Assembly (NCBI RefSeq): GCF_013177675.1
Contig: NZ_CP042652.1
Span: 2,356,001-2,420,000 of the forward strand
Origin: Arcobacter acticola
Lineage (GTDB): Bacteria; Campylobacterota; Campylobacteria; Campylobacterales; Arcobacteraceae
Reading direction: 5' to 3'
DNA: 64,000 nucleotides
Below are positions 10,891 to 19,408 of this stretch, one piece after another; positions within the stretch are counted from its first letter, which is position 1; every line of letters begins with the position of its first letter. Position numbers and translations under genes: made by a program. Below the pieces are notes generated by a model. The model saw only the letters and a program-made list of their open reading frames with translations. It was not told the DNA's origin and searched no databases.

Positions 10891-10967
10891 ACATGTATAT
10901 TTTTTATACATATGTTGTTTTTGTACACTTTTTATTTATGTGTATAAAAAATTCCTTTTGTACATAA
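10891..10967. promoter_or_regulatory. Cluster of TGTA-type inverted repeats upstream of dctP
   Basis: Three related sites lie in the divergent gltB-dctP gap. TGTATA (10894-10899) faces TATACA (10905-10910). TGTACAC (10922-10928) faces GTGTATA (10940-10946). A third TGTACA lies near 10959. They sit upstream of the dctP -10 box. A regulator-binding role is inferred from their repetition and position; AT-rich chance palindromes remain possible. Confidence 0.4.
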
Positions 10968-10986
10968 TACTTACACAAGATTTAAC

Positions 10987-10992
10987 TATAAT
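10987..10992 (+). promoter_or_regulatory. Candidate -10 box of the TRAP operon
   Basis: A perfect TATAAT lies 35 bases before the dctP ATG, with AT-rich upstream sequence and no clear -35 box. This is usual for housekeeping promoters in Campylobacterota, which often lack a -35 hexamer. The strong AAGGAG ribosome site follows at 11011-11016. Confidence 0.55.
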
Positions 10993-11026
10993 TTTTGTAT
11001 ATCAAAAATTAAGGAGAAAAAGAGAT

Positions 11027-12019
11027 ATGAAAAAATTAGTTATAGGTACAATAGCAGCAGCTATGATGGCAACTGCAGGTTTAGCAGCAGATTATGTAAT
11101 GAAAGTAAGTCATGTTGTAAGTGACAGTACGCCAAAAGGTAAAGCTGCAATTTTCCTTGAAAAAAGAATTGAAGAATTAACTGCTGGAAAAATTGATGTT
11201 CAAGTATTCCCAAATTCACAATTATATGGTGATGGTGAAGAAATGAAAGCTCTTGTAATGGATAATGTACAATTAATTATGCCAAGTTTATCAAAGTTTA
11301 CGAGTATCGCACCAGAAATGCAACTATTTGACTTACCTTTCTTATTTAGAGATAAAGCACACCTTTACAATGTAATGGACGGAGAAGTTGGTAATATTTT
11401 AAAATCTAAAATTGATGCAAAAAAACAAATGATTGCACTTGATTACTGGGATGCAGGATTTAAACATTTTTCTACAAATGCTAAACCTATCGTATTACCT
11501 GAAGATGCTGCTGGTCATAAATATAGAATTCAAAGTTCAAAAGTTCTAGAAGCACAATTTAAAGCAATTGGTGGGAATCCTCAAGTTCTTCCATTCTCAG
11601 AAGTTTACTCAGCTTTACAACAAGGTGTTGTTGATGGAACTGAAAATCCATTATCAAACTTCTATACAAAAAAATTCAATGAAGTACAAACAAGTCTTAC
11701 TTTAAGTAGTCATGGTTACTTAGGATACTTAGTAGTTATGAGTGATAGATTCTGGAAAAAACTTCCTGCAGATCTTCAAGCAAAAGTTTCTCAAGCTATG
11801 AAAGAAGCAACTGCATTTGAAAGAGAAGAATCTGCTGTAGAAGATGCAAAAATCATGGAATCTTTAAGAGCATATGCTAAAGATACAAACAAACTTGAAA
11901 TTATTGAATTAACAGCTGATCAAAAAGCACAATGGAAAAAAGTAATGGCTACTGTTTATCCAAAGTTCTATGATGTAATTGGTGAAGATTTAATTCAAAA
12001 AGCAATTGACGCAAAATAA
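11027..12019 (+). CDS. dctP: TRAP transporter periplasmic substrate-binding protein (DctP family)
   Basis: A 330-residue periplasmic receptor for a carboxylate, working with the DctQM membrane pair. The start is the ATG at 11027 behind AAGGAG; an in-frame ATG at 10871 lacks a ribosome site and would add a nonsense hydrophobic leader. The chosen start gives a clean signal peptide ending TAGLAADY. The family core shows FPNSQLYGDGEEMKALVMD, and around residue 160 SSKVLEAQFKAIGGNPQVLPF with the conserved arginine just before it. QQGVVDGTENPLSNFY follows. C4-dicarboxylate is the commonest ligand, but the specificity is not readable. Confidence 0.92.
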   Translation: MKKLVIGTIAAAMMATAGLAADYVMKVSHVVSDSTPKGKAAIFLEKRIEELTAGKIDVQVFPNSQLYGDGEEMKALVMDNVQLIMPSLSKFTSIAPEMQLFDLPFLFRDKAHLYNVMDGEVGNILKSKIDAKKQMIALDYWDAGFKHFSTNAKPIVLPEDAAGHKYRIQSSKVLEAQFKAIGGNPQVLPFSEVYSALQQGVVDGTENPLSNFYTKKFNEVQTSLTLSSHGYLGYLVVMSDRFWKKLPADLQAKVSQAMKEATAFEREESAVEDAKIMESLRAYAKDTNKLEIIELTADQKAQWKKVMATVYPKFYDVIGEDLIQKAIDAK

Positions 12020-12031
12020 AAAAGTAAAAAT

Positions 12032-12583
12032 ATGAAAAAATTCTTTGATACTATTGATTTAATAGTAGGTATGATTAACCAAACAATGGCAGTCGTAGGA
12101 CTGTCATTAGGGGTTATATTAGCATTTATTAATGTAATATTGAGATATGCGTTTGATATGAGTCTTACTTGGGCTGCTGAACTAACTAACTATCTTTTTA
12201 TCTGGGCTGCACTTTTTGGAGCTGCGTATGGATTTAAACAAGGAGCGCATATTTCAGTAAGTTTAATTATTGAAAGGTTTTCGCCAAAAGTCACCAAAGG
12301 CTTTTTGATCTTTGCGAATCTAGTCTCTATTGGATATTTAGGTTTAATTTCATACTTTGGGTATGAATTAATACTGTTATTACAAGATTTTGGTGAAATG
12401 AGTGTGGATTTAGGTATCCCTATATGGATTCCACATCTAGTTCTTCCTATATCATTTGCACTAGCTGCATATAGATGCGCTGAAAAATTAGTTGAAATTT
12501 ATTATACAGATGCAGACGATATAAAATTATATAATGAACATGAAGCAGTGATTCATGAAATTAAATCACAAGGAGATAAATAA
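12032..12583 (+). CDS. dctQ: TRAP transporter small permease (DctQ family)
   Basis: A 183-residue inner-membrane protein with four predicted hydrophobic helices (about residues 15-38, 48-70, 88-110 and 130-150). It has the family block TWAAELTNYLFIWAALFGAA, followed by a GAHISV motif. It is thought to bridge the periplasmic receptor and the large permease. It begins 12 bases after dctP and its stop lies one base before the dctM ATG, so the three genes are one operon. Confidence 0.92.
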   Translation: MKKFFDTIDLIVGMINQTMAVVGLSLGVILAFINVILRYAFDMSLTWAAELTNYLFIWAALFGAAYGFKQGAHISVSLIIERFSPKVTKGFLIFANLVSIGYLGLISYFGYELILLLQDFGEMSVDLGIPIWIPHLVLPISFALAAYRCAEKLVEIYYTDADDIKLYNEHEAVIHEIKSQGDK

Positions 12584-12584
12584 T

Positions 12585-13865
12585 ATGGTTATCGGTACTT
12601 TATTTATTTTACTTTTCGCTCTTATGTTAATAGGAGTTCCAGTTGCTGTTTCATTAGGAGCTACAACATTAATAACTTCATTTCTTTTTACAGATATGGA
12701 TTTAATGGGTATTTCATCTAAAATTTTTGATGGATTAAACAAGTATACACTTATGGCTATCCCTATGTTTATTTTAGCAGGTGCTTTACTTTCACGTGGT
12801 TCATCTGCAATGAGAATTATTAATTTTGCAAAAAGCTTAGTTGGACATCTTCCAGGTGGTCTTCCAATTGCTGCTATTCTTGCATCTATTATTTTTGCGG
12901 CTGTTAGTGGAAGTTCTCCTGCTACTGTTGCTGCTATTGGTTCTGTTATGTATGGAGCTATTAAACAAGCTGGATATAACGAACAATTTGCTATTGGTAC
13001 TATTGCAACATCAGGAACTCTTGGAATTTTAATTCCACCTTCTATTGTATTTATCGTATTTGGGGTAACTGCTGATCAATCTATTGGAAAGCTATTCATG
13101 GCTGGAGTTATTCCTGGACTTATGATTGGTATTATGATGATGATTGCTACATATTTCTTAGCAAAAAGAAGTGGATTCAAAGCTACAAAACCTGCTACTT
13201 TTAAAGAACGATTTACAGCATTTAAAGATTCTTTTTGGGCTTTATTAATTATTGTTGTTGTTATTGGTGGAATCTATGGGGGTATTTTTACTCCAACAGA
13301 AGCCGGTGCGTTTAGTGTTATGTATGCATTTTTTGTTTCATTCTTTATTTATAAAGATACAAAATATAAAGATTTATATAGAATTATTTTAGATTCAGCA
13401 CAAACAAGTTCAATGATTTTCTTCATTATTGCTAATGCAATGTTATTTGCGCACTTTTTAACAGATGAGCAAATTCCTCAACATATCACTCAACTGATAT
13501 TAGAAGCTAATGTTGGACCATTAATGTTCTTATTAATAGTAAATATTTTACTTTTATTAATGGGACAATTTATGGAACCAAGTTCTGTGGTAATGATTAC
13601 AGTACCTCTATTACTTCCAATTGGTATTGCTTTAGGAATAGATCCTATTCACTTAGGTGTTATTATGGTTGTAAATATGGAAATAGGAATGATAACCCCA
13701 CCTGTGGGACTCAATCTCTTTGTAGCCAGTGGAATAACGGGGCTTAGTCTAAAACAAGTTATTGTTGCATCTTTACCGATGACAGGAATATTACTTATTG
13801 GATTAATGCTAATAACTTATATTCCAGAAATTTCTCTTTGGTTGCCAAGATTAATGTATGGATAA
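12585..13865 (+). CDS. dctM: TRAP transporter large permease (DctM family)
   Basis: A 426-residue, roughly 12-helix membrane protein that carries out Na+-coupled solute uptake. The start is ATG 12585 behind an AGGAG box at 12571-12575; a longer in-frame start at 12555 would lie inside dctQ. Family signatures include AAVSGSSPATVAAIGS near residue 106, TSGTLGILIPPSIVFIVFG, FTPTEAGA and MEIGMITPPVGLNLFV near the C-terminus. An intrinsic terminator follows the stop, closing the operon. Confidence 0.93.
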   Translation: MVIGTLFILLFALMLIGVPVAVSLGATTLITSFLFTDMDLMGISSKIFDGLNKYTLMAIPMFILAGALLSRGSSAMRIINFAKSLVGHLPGGLPIAAILASIIFAAVSGSSPATVAAIGSVMYGAIKQAGYNEQFAIGTIATSGTLGILIPPSIVFIVFGVTADQSIGKLFMAGVIPGLMIGIMMMIATYFLAKRSGFKATKPATFKERFTAFKDSFWALLIIVVVIGGIYGGIFTPTEAGAFSVMYAFFVSFFIYKDTKYKDLYRIILDSAQTSSMIFFIIANAMLFAHFLTDEQIPQHITQLILEANVGPLMFLLIVNILLLLMGQFMEPSSVVMITVPLLLPIGIALGIDPIHLGVIMVVNMEIGMITPPVGLNLFVASGITGLSLKQVIVASLPMTGILLIGLMLITYIPEISLWLPRLMYG

Positions 13866-13872
13866 AAAATTA

Positions 13873-13900
13873 AGTAAGAGTTTATCTCTTACTTTTTTTA
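13873..13900 (+). terminator. Intrinsic terminator after dctM
   Basis: AGTAAGAG (13873-13880) pairs with CTCTTACT (13886-13893) around a TTTAT loop and runs into a T tract. It ends the dctPQM transcript. Confidence 0.85.
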
Positions 13901-13932
13901 TAATTTAGATAGACTTTCAAAAAAGGGTACTT

Positions 13933-14040
13933 ATGACTACTTTACAATCTGAAATATTCTCTTTTACAATTATCGCTTTTGTTGTTATACTTTTAGCATT
14001 TTTCACCCAAAAACTTCAAAATAGAGAACCTAAAGAATAA
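13933..14040 (+). CDS. Small single-helix membrane protein (35 aa), unknown
   Basis: A short frame with an AGGG-like box six bases before its ATG. It begins MTTLQSEIFS and has a 16-18 residue hydrophobic stretch (about residues 9-25) rich in I, F, V, L and A. A charged tail follows (QKLQNREPKE), giving a one-pass, positive-then-acidic C-terminus. It lies after the dctM terminator and its 3' end overlaps the converging glycerophosphodiesterase gene by 11 bases. The composition looks coding rather than random, but no family is recognised. It may be spurious. Confidence 0.45.
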   Translation: MTTLQSEIFSFTIIAFVVILLAFFTQKLQNREPKE

Positions 14041-14734
14041 ACTTCTCAAAAATTACTCCATTTACTTTTTTTTTTATATTTTCATAATCTTCTTTATTTT
14101 TTATGGTCCAAGTTATTAATTCTAAATTATTCTTTTTACAAAAATCATAGACTGAACTATCTAATAATTTATAATCTAAAGAGATAAAGTCTGCTTTTGT
14201 TTTGTAGTATTTATATAAAAAAAGTATTTTATTATATTTTTCAAACTTCTTTGGATTTGATTCAAATATCAATCCTCTTTTTAAATGTGGGTTATTATTT
14301 TTAAACCAAGTTAATACATTTCTTTCAAAGGAACAAATAAAATATTCACCATCGTAATTGTTTAATAACTTAACTATATTGTCTTCTAATACTCCAATAC
14401 TATTATGCTTTTTTATTTCTATTATAAGGGCAATTTTTCCATTTACTAAATATAAAACTTCTTTAAATAAGGGTATTTTTTCATTACTATTATGAAGGTT
14501 CAGTTCTTGTAAATGTGAGTATGTAACATTTTCTATATCTTTATCAACATTACACAATCTAAGCAAATTATCATCATGAAATACAACTACTTTTTCATCT
14601 TTTGTGATTGTCAAATCAAACTCAATCGCATAGTTATATTCAAGAGCCTTTGAAAAAGACAATAATGAGTTTTCAGGTATTAAGTTATTGTGTAAACCCC
14701 TATGAGCGATAAATCTATTTTTAAATAAACTCAT
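14030..14734 (-). CDS. Glycerophosphodiester phosphodiesterase family protein
   Basis: A 234-residue TIM-barrel enzyme that hydrolyses glycerophosphodiesters to glycerol-3-phosphate and an alcohol. The catalytic and metal motifs are at the N-terminus: AHRGLHNNLIPENS (about residues 10-23), then EFDLTITKD and VFHDDNLLRLC carrying the second catalytic histidine. IALIIEIKKH and ITWTIKNKEDYE occur later. There is no signal peptide, so it is cytoplasmic. Its ATG lies inside the end of the upstream histidine kinase gene (14-base overlap), so it is co-translated with that kinase. This pairing is odd and its meaning unknown. Confidence 0.87.
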   Translation of the reverse strand: MSLFKNRFIAHRGLHNNLIPENSLLSFSKALEYNYAIEFDLTITKDEKVVVFHDDNLLRLCNVDKDIENVTYSHLQELNLHNSNEKIPLFKEVLYLVNGKIALIIEIKKHNSIGVLEDNIVKLLNNYDGEYFICSFERNVLTWFKNNNPHLKRGLIFESNPKKFEKYNKILFLYKYYKTKADFISLDYKLLDSSVYDFCKKNNLELITWTIKNKEDYENIKKKVNGVIFEKFIL

Positions 14735-16364
14735 AATTAATCTTTGTATTCTCTTCTATATTTTTAGGAATAATAATAGCAAACTTCGCACCCTCTTTTG
14801 TATTTTTCACTCTTAATTTACCTTTCATATTTTTATCAACAATAATCTTTGACATATAAAGCCCTATTCCTGTTCCATTACTATTTTCTTTTGTAGTAAA
14901 ATATGGTTCAAAAATTTTTCCTTTTGGCTCAACTAAAACTCCACCACCATTATCTTCAATTGTTAAAATCACAAGAGTAGATTCTTCTTGCGCTTTTATT
15001 TTAATATATGGAGATTCAGTATTCTTTTCTATTAAAACATCTTTAGCATTGTTTATTATATTTAATAAAACCTGCTCATACTCATTTACATATGTTTTTA
15101 AAACTATATTTCTATCAATATCAATTTCAAGTTTTATATTATAGTTTTTTAAAGTACTAGAAACAATATTTATTACTATATCAACAACACAGTATAAATG
15201 AAATTCCTCTTTTTCTTTTTTAGGCATAAAGAAATTTCTAAAATCATCAATAGTATGAGACATAAAATCTAAAACCTTATCCGCTTCTTGAAGTTTTTGA
15301 TTCATGGTATTTTCATCTAATGCTTTAATACTTTGTTTAAATTTTATATACATAAGTATAGAGGACAATTCACTTAAAGGCTGTCTCCATTGGTGAGCTA
15401 TATTTGATATCATTTCACCAAGGGCAATAAATTTTGATTTTTGTACAAGAAGTTGTTCTTTTTCCCTATTTTTTTCAATCTCTTTTTGTACTTTTATCTC
15501 TAATGATTCATTTAATTCTTCTAACTCTTTAGCGTTGGATTTAACTTTATTTTCATAACTTTTTAATACCTCATCAATTTTTTGAGAAATTATTATTGAT
15601 ATTAAAATTGCAATTGATAAAAACATTACAAATAAAACTAGATTTTGAACAACTTGATTTTTAATCTTTATCTCTAAATCTCTTTTTTTTATAGCTATTT
15701 CACTTTCAATATCATCGGTATAAACTCCAACAGCTATAATCCAATTCCATTGCTCAAAGTATTTAAAATAAGAAAGCTTTTGTTTTACTTCATCTGAATA
15801 AGGTTTTTTATAAGTATACTGAGTAAAAGATTCTTTATACATTCTTATATCTTTTAAAAAATCTTCTCTGAATTTCTTTCCATTAGTATCTTCTAAATTA
15901 GTAGAAATCAAAGTTCCTACTAAATCAGGTCTATTTGGGTTTACCATTAATCTAGCAAAGTTATCTCCACCTTGAATATTTTCAACTTCATATACAAAAA
16001 AATAGTTACTTTTATTTTCTTCAAATGTAATATTATTTAATAATCTAACCGCATCAATTTTTAACTGTTCATCATCTAAATTTGATTTTGCTATATTATA
16101 ATTTAAAATATCAATTACAGTATTTATCTCTTTTTTTAAAGTCTTTTTTTTATCTAGATAATACTCATTTACAAACTTATCCATTTCTTGCTCAAAATCA
16201 TCATAAGTATTTTTTACATAAAAATAAGATATCGCAAATATCATTGAGGTCATTATTATTATAAAAGTAAAAATTATTGTTTTTGATAAATTTTTTTCTG
16301 TTATTAAATTCAATACGCCCCTTTTTATTTCATCTATTCTTTTATTATAGCGGTAGTTTATCAT
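14721..16364 (-). CDS. Cache-domain sensor histidine kinase
   Basis: A 547-residue membrane sensor. One helix lies at about 28-50 and another at about 240-263. Between them is a periplasmic region with single-Cache features (MVNPNRPDLVGT, then FEQWNWIIAVGVY). A coiled coil (about 265-310) leads to the HisKA box [13 protein letters not shown] with His324. The HATPase part shows NNAKDVL, LTIEDNGGGV, FEPYFTTK and GTGIGLYMSK. It diverges from the response regulator at 16554, its likely partner, and lies near the TRAP operon, which could be the target. The ligand is unknown; a carboxylate is plausible. Confidence 0.87.
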   Translation of the reverse strand: MINYRYNKRIDEIKRGVLNLITEKNLSKTIIFTFIIIMTSMIFAISYFYVKNTYDDFEQEMDKFVNEYYLDKKKTLKKEINTVIDILNYNIAKSNLDDEQLKIDAVRLLNNITFEENKSNYFFVYEVENIQGGDNFARLMVNPNRPDLVGTLISTNLEDTNGKKFREDFLKDIRMYKESFTQYTYKKPYSDEVKQKLSYFKYFEQWNWIIAVGVYTDDIESEIAIKKRDLEIKIKNQVVQNLVLFVMFLSIAILISIIISQKIDEVLKSYENKVKSNAKELEELNESLEIKVQKEIEKNREKEQLLVQKSKFIALGEMISNIAHQWRQPLSELSSILMYIKFKQSIKALDENTMNQKLQEADKVLDFMSHTIDDFRNFFMPKKEKEEFHLYCVVDIVINIVSSTLKNYNIKLEIDIDRNIVLKTYVNEYEQVLLNIINNAKDVLIEKNTESPYIKIKAQEESTLVILTIEDNGGGVLVEPKGKIFEPYFTTKENSNGTGIGLYMSKIIVDKNMKGKLRVKNTKEGAKFAIIIPKNIEENTKINYEFI

Positions 16365-16553
16365 TTTTTTTAATTCTTAATTTTTTATTAATATCTAAGT
16401 AAAATAAAATCTCATAAAAAACCTTCCTCATATAATAAACCCTTATAATATCTAAAAAAATGTTTAATTACTTCAATGCATAAATTTTTTATGCTTTATT
16501 CTTAACCTAAATTTGATATGATAATATAAATATTTATAAGGATTCATAAAGTT

Positions 16554-17240
16554 ATGCAAAATAATTTTACAAATAAACTTAATGCTTTTTCTGTTTTATA
16601 TGTAGAAGATGAAGATGGAATCAGAAAAAATATTGAAGAAATCTTACGGCATTTATTTAAAGAAACCAATAGTGCTTCAAATGCAAGTGAAGCCTATGCG
16701 AAATACTTAGAATTTAATCCTGATTTAATTATTACAGATATAAAAATGGGTGCTGAAACAGGAATTGATTTAATTAAAAAGATTAGAAAATCTGATTCAA
16801 AAACTAGAATTATTATAAGCTCTGCACATACAGATTTAGATTATTTGCTACAAGCTGCTGAACTTCACCTTGTAAAATATATAGTAAAACCTATAACTCA
16901 AGATAAACTAATGAATGCATTAGAAGCTTTTGTTAATACCTACAATGAAGATAAAATATATAACCTTGATCCAAATTGGATTTTTGATTATAAGGAATCA
17001 ATCATCTCAAATGGAAATGAAATATTTACTTTAACAAAAAAAGAAAACACTTTTTTAAGACTTCTCATTACTAAAAATAGACTTATTACATATGAAGAGT
17101 TAGAAAATAGTGTTTGGGATGATGACTCAATTATGACAGCAAATGCCATGAGACTTTTTATTAAAAATTTTAGGAAAAAACTTCCTCAAAATTTTCTAAA
17201 AAATATTCAAGGCCTTGGATATAAATTAATTAAGGAATAA
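16554..17240 (+). CDS. OmpR/PhoB-type response regulator
   Basis: A 228-residue DNA-binding regulator. The receiver domain (about 10-125) has the acidic pair EDED, the phospho-acceptor Asp62 in LIITDIKMG, a switch serine in IISSAH and the conserved lysine in YIVKPI. The C-terminal part (about 140-228) is a winged helix with LTKKENTFLRLLI and RLFIKNFRKKLP, then NIQGLGYKLI. It is transcribed away from the Cache kinase across a 189-base gap, the usual arrangement for a cognate pair. The TGTA repeats upstream of dctP are a possible binding site, by inference only. Confidence 0.9.
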   Translation: MQNNFTNKLNAFSVLYVEDEDGIRKNIEEILRHLFKETNSASNASEAYAKYLEFNPDLIITDIKMGAETGIDLIKKIRKSDSKTRIIISSAHTDLDYLLQAAELHLVKYIVKPITQDKLMNALEAFVNTYNEDKIYNLDPNWIFDYKESIISNGNEIFTLTKKENTFLRLLITKNRLITYEELENSVWDDDSIMTANAMRLFIKNFRKKLPQNFLKNIQGLGYKLIKE

Positions 17241-17260
17241 AAAGAGATAAAACTCTTTTT
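17240..17260. terminator. Bidirectional terminator between convergent genes
   Basis: AAAAGAG (17240-17246) pairs with CTCTTTT (17253-17259), with A and T runs on the two sides. The regulator and the EI24-like gene converge here. Confidence 0.7.
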
Positions 17261-18086
17261 ACTTCTCTTCAATTAAAAGTATCTCTTCTTCTTTTTTATA
17301 CTCTTTTTTTACATCTAATTTACTTATTTCATCAAGTTTTATAAAATAAGCATGACCTAAATAAATAATATAATAAACAGCAGTAAAAAGTGTAGCAAAG
17401 GGAAACATTGAAATAAAATATAAAAACAGTGTTCTTAATCTAAAACTATTACCCTCTTTTGCATATATCTCTTTATACTCTTCTTTACTTAATATTGTTG
17501 AGCTAACATCAAAATTTAATAGCTTATGAAAGAAATAATACAAGGGCAATGCAAATGCAATTATATTTAATACAGGTACAAAATAAACAGGTATTAAAAC
17601 GATAAATAAAACTATCATTACAAGACCACTTTTAGCCATTACCCACAATGGTGACAATAAACTACCATGTCCATGTAAAGTTAAATGAGAATAATATCTT
17701 TTATGTAAAATATCTAAAATCATAGGAGTTAAAAATCCAATTACAACTATTGATAAAATTACCGATGCTTGAAGAACTATTACCGTACCTATAGTATAAA
17801 GTAAGAATCCTGCAATCCATGATGTAAAAGAGTACTTAAATAAAAATACTATAAAGTAAGTTGCCCATACAAAATAAAAAGGTGCATTTTCATCAATTAC
17901 TACTTCTTCTCCATTTTGAGAAGCTGCTGCAATTTCTTGAAGTGAAGTTATACCAAAATCAGCTGCCGCAAAAAATAGCATATATAATATAACCATAGTT
18001 ACAATCAAGGGAATTAATGCAATTTTTAGCATAGAACTTGTAAAAAAGTCTCTTATACTTTTTATTATAATTTCTATTTCATTCAT
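17259..18086 (-). CDS. EI24/CysZ-like membrane protein
   Basis: A 275-residue integral membrane protein with about five to six hydrophobic segments (near 15-45, 68-95, 100-125, 150-180 and 210-240). It resembles the EI24 domain group that includes the sulfate permease CysZ; the segment LNFDVSSTILSKEEYKEI before the last helices fits. The C-terminal tail is highly charged (KKEYKKEEE). No other sulfate gene is nearby, so sulfate transport is not supported by context. It begins 12 bases after the end of the radical SAM gene and the two are probably co-transcribed. Confidence 0.7.
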   Translation of the reverse strand: MNEIEIIIKSIRDFFTSSMLKIALIPLIVTMVILYMLFFAAADFGITSLQEIAAASQNGEEVVIDENAPFYFVWATYFIVFLFKYSFTSWIAGFLLYTIGTVIVLQASVILSIVVIGFLTPMILDILHKRYYSHLTLHGHGSLLSPLWVMAKSGLVMIVLFIVLIPVYFVPVLNIIAFALPLYYFFHKLLNFDVSSTILSKEEYKEIYAKEGNSFRLRTLFLYFISMFPFATLFTAVYYIIYLGHAYFIKLDEISKLDVKKEYKKEEEILLIEEK

Positions 18087-18098
18087 ATTATTATTCCT

Positions 18099-18956
18099 TT
18101 ATTTATCGAATCTAGTTCTATATTCACACTTTTGACAAAGTTCTTCTACAACAATATTTTTTCTAAAACCATTTTGAATTGCTTTTACTCTGTTTGAATT
18201 TAAAATATCACTTATTTGTGTAGTATTTGTATTTCCAAGATTTATACAAGCATTTTGGTCCAAACAACAAGGAACCACATCTCCACTTGTTAATATTCCA
18301 AAGTGAGAATCTAAACCATAACAAAAACCATTTGAAGAAACTATTTCATTTTCTAAACTCGGCCAGTTAAAATATTCATCAAAATTGAAAAATATTTTTC
18401 TATCTATCCTTATATTTTTAGGACGTTCTTTATATACATTTTCTAAATCTATATTTGTATTAAAAGTTTCATTTATTTTATCAAATACTTTTTTATTGAA
18501 TTCTTTTGCACTTTTTTCTTCATCTAAATTCCAAATTCTAAAGTTTATAAAATATTCATGTTTTTGTTCTTGTGCAAATTTTACAAAATCTAAAATTGGA
18601 TTTAGATACTCATCTAAAGATTTTTTATGGGAATTTGCATTATATGAATTTATAGAAAAATTTATTTGTTTAATTGTTGGATTCATCAAAGCTTTATAGT
18701 GCTTTTCATTTATATTATTAGCTGTTGTTGTGATATTTACTTTTAAATCATGTTTTAAACTAATATTTAAATACTCATTTAAATTTGATAGAACTAATGG
18801 ATCACCAACCATATGATAAGCTAACTCTTTTGTATATGGTTTTAATTGAAAATTCAAATCATCAAATTTTTCTAAACTCATTGTTCCATTTGGAAGAATT
18901 TTTGGAGGACAAAATGTACACTTTAAGTTACAAATATTTGTAATTTCTATATGCAC
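18099..18956 (-). CDS. Radical SAM protein with SPASM-like C-terminal cysteines
   Basis: A 285-residue enzyme with the SAM-binding cluster motif C-x3-C-x2-C as CNLKCTFC (Cys9, 13 and 16) right at the N-terminus. The C-terminal part has further cysteines (CYGLD, VVPCCLDQNAC and LCQKCEYR), as in SPASM/twitch domains that hold auxiliary iron-sulfur clusters. Such proteins modify peptides, anaerobic sulfatases or small molecules. No precursor peptide gene or partner was recognised next to it, only the EI24-like gene downstream. The substrate is unknown. Confidence 0.82.
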   Translation of the reverse strand: MHIEITNICNLKCTFCPPKILPNGTMSLEKFDDLNFQLKPYTKELAYHMVGDPLVLSNLNEYLNISLKHDLKVNITTTANNINEKHYKALMNPTIKQINFSINSYNANSHKKSLDEYLNPILDFVKFAQEQKHEYFINFRIWNLDEEKSAKEFNKKVFDKINETFNTNIDLENVYKERPKNIRIDRKIFFNFDEYFNWPSLENEIVSSNGFCYGLDSHFGILTSGDVVPCCLDQNACINLGNTNTTQISDILNSNRVKAIQNGFRKNIVVEELCQKCEYRTRFDK

Positions 18957-19084
18957 TTTCTTAAATTTTTTAATAATATTTTCCTTTTTTGATTTTGCAA
19001 ATTGTATCTAATACTTGATAAATATAATCAATTACTAACTAGAGTTTAAATATAATCCCAACTACTATTTAAAAAGGTGAAAAT

Positions 19085-19408
19085 ATGGAAATGATTCTAA
19101 ATGAAAATGATTTAGTAGTTGGTGCTTTATTTGAAAATGGAACAATTCAAGATTATGTTGATGAAAATAAAACTTATGGTCTTGTTAGAATTGAAGATTC
19201 AACTGTGAATTGGTTTTTATTTAATAAAGATGAGAGTGAAGCTGATTTACAAAAATTATATAAAAAAATTTTAAAAGAAGAGCATTTTATCCAGGATGAT
19301 TTTGGAGAAGAAATCGTAGTTTTCAATAGAACAGGTAATAAACCATTCGAAGATTTCATCAAAAAAATTGATGAATATCTAGGAGATGAACTAGGAGAAT
19401 TTATTTAG
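19085..19408 (+). CDS. Acidic hypothetical protein (107 aa)
   Basis: Not recognised. It is small, soluble and strongly acidic, with an alternating pattern suggesting an alpha/beta fold: LVVGALFENGTIQDYV, a central aromatic NWFLFNK, a lysine-rich helix (LQKLYKKILKE) and an acidic tail (IDEYLGDELGEFI). It has a good ribosome site (AAGGTG) seven bases before the ATG. It stands alone between a divergent radical SAM gene and a converging membrane-protein gene, which it overlaps by 8 bases at the 3' end. The coding composition is convincing; no function is proposed. Confidence 0.7.
   Translation: MEMILNENDLVVGALFENGTIQDYVDENKTYGLVRIEDSTVNWFLFNKDESEADLQKLYKKILKEEHFIQDDFGEEIVVFNRTGNKPFEDFIKKIDEYLGDELGEFI

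Noticed and set aside
10871-11026. 52-codon upstream extension of dctP
   Set aside because: No ribosome site, highly hydrophobic nonsense, and it covers the promoter; ATG 11027 has AAGGAG and a proper signal peptide.
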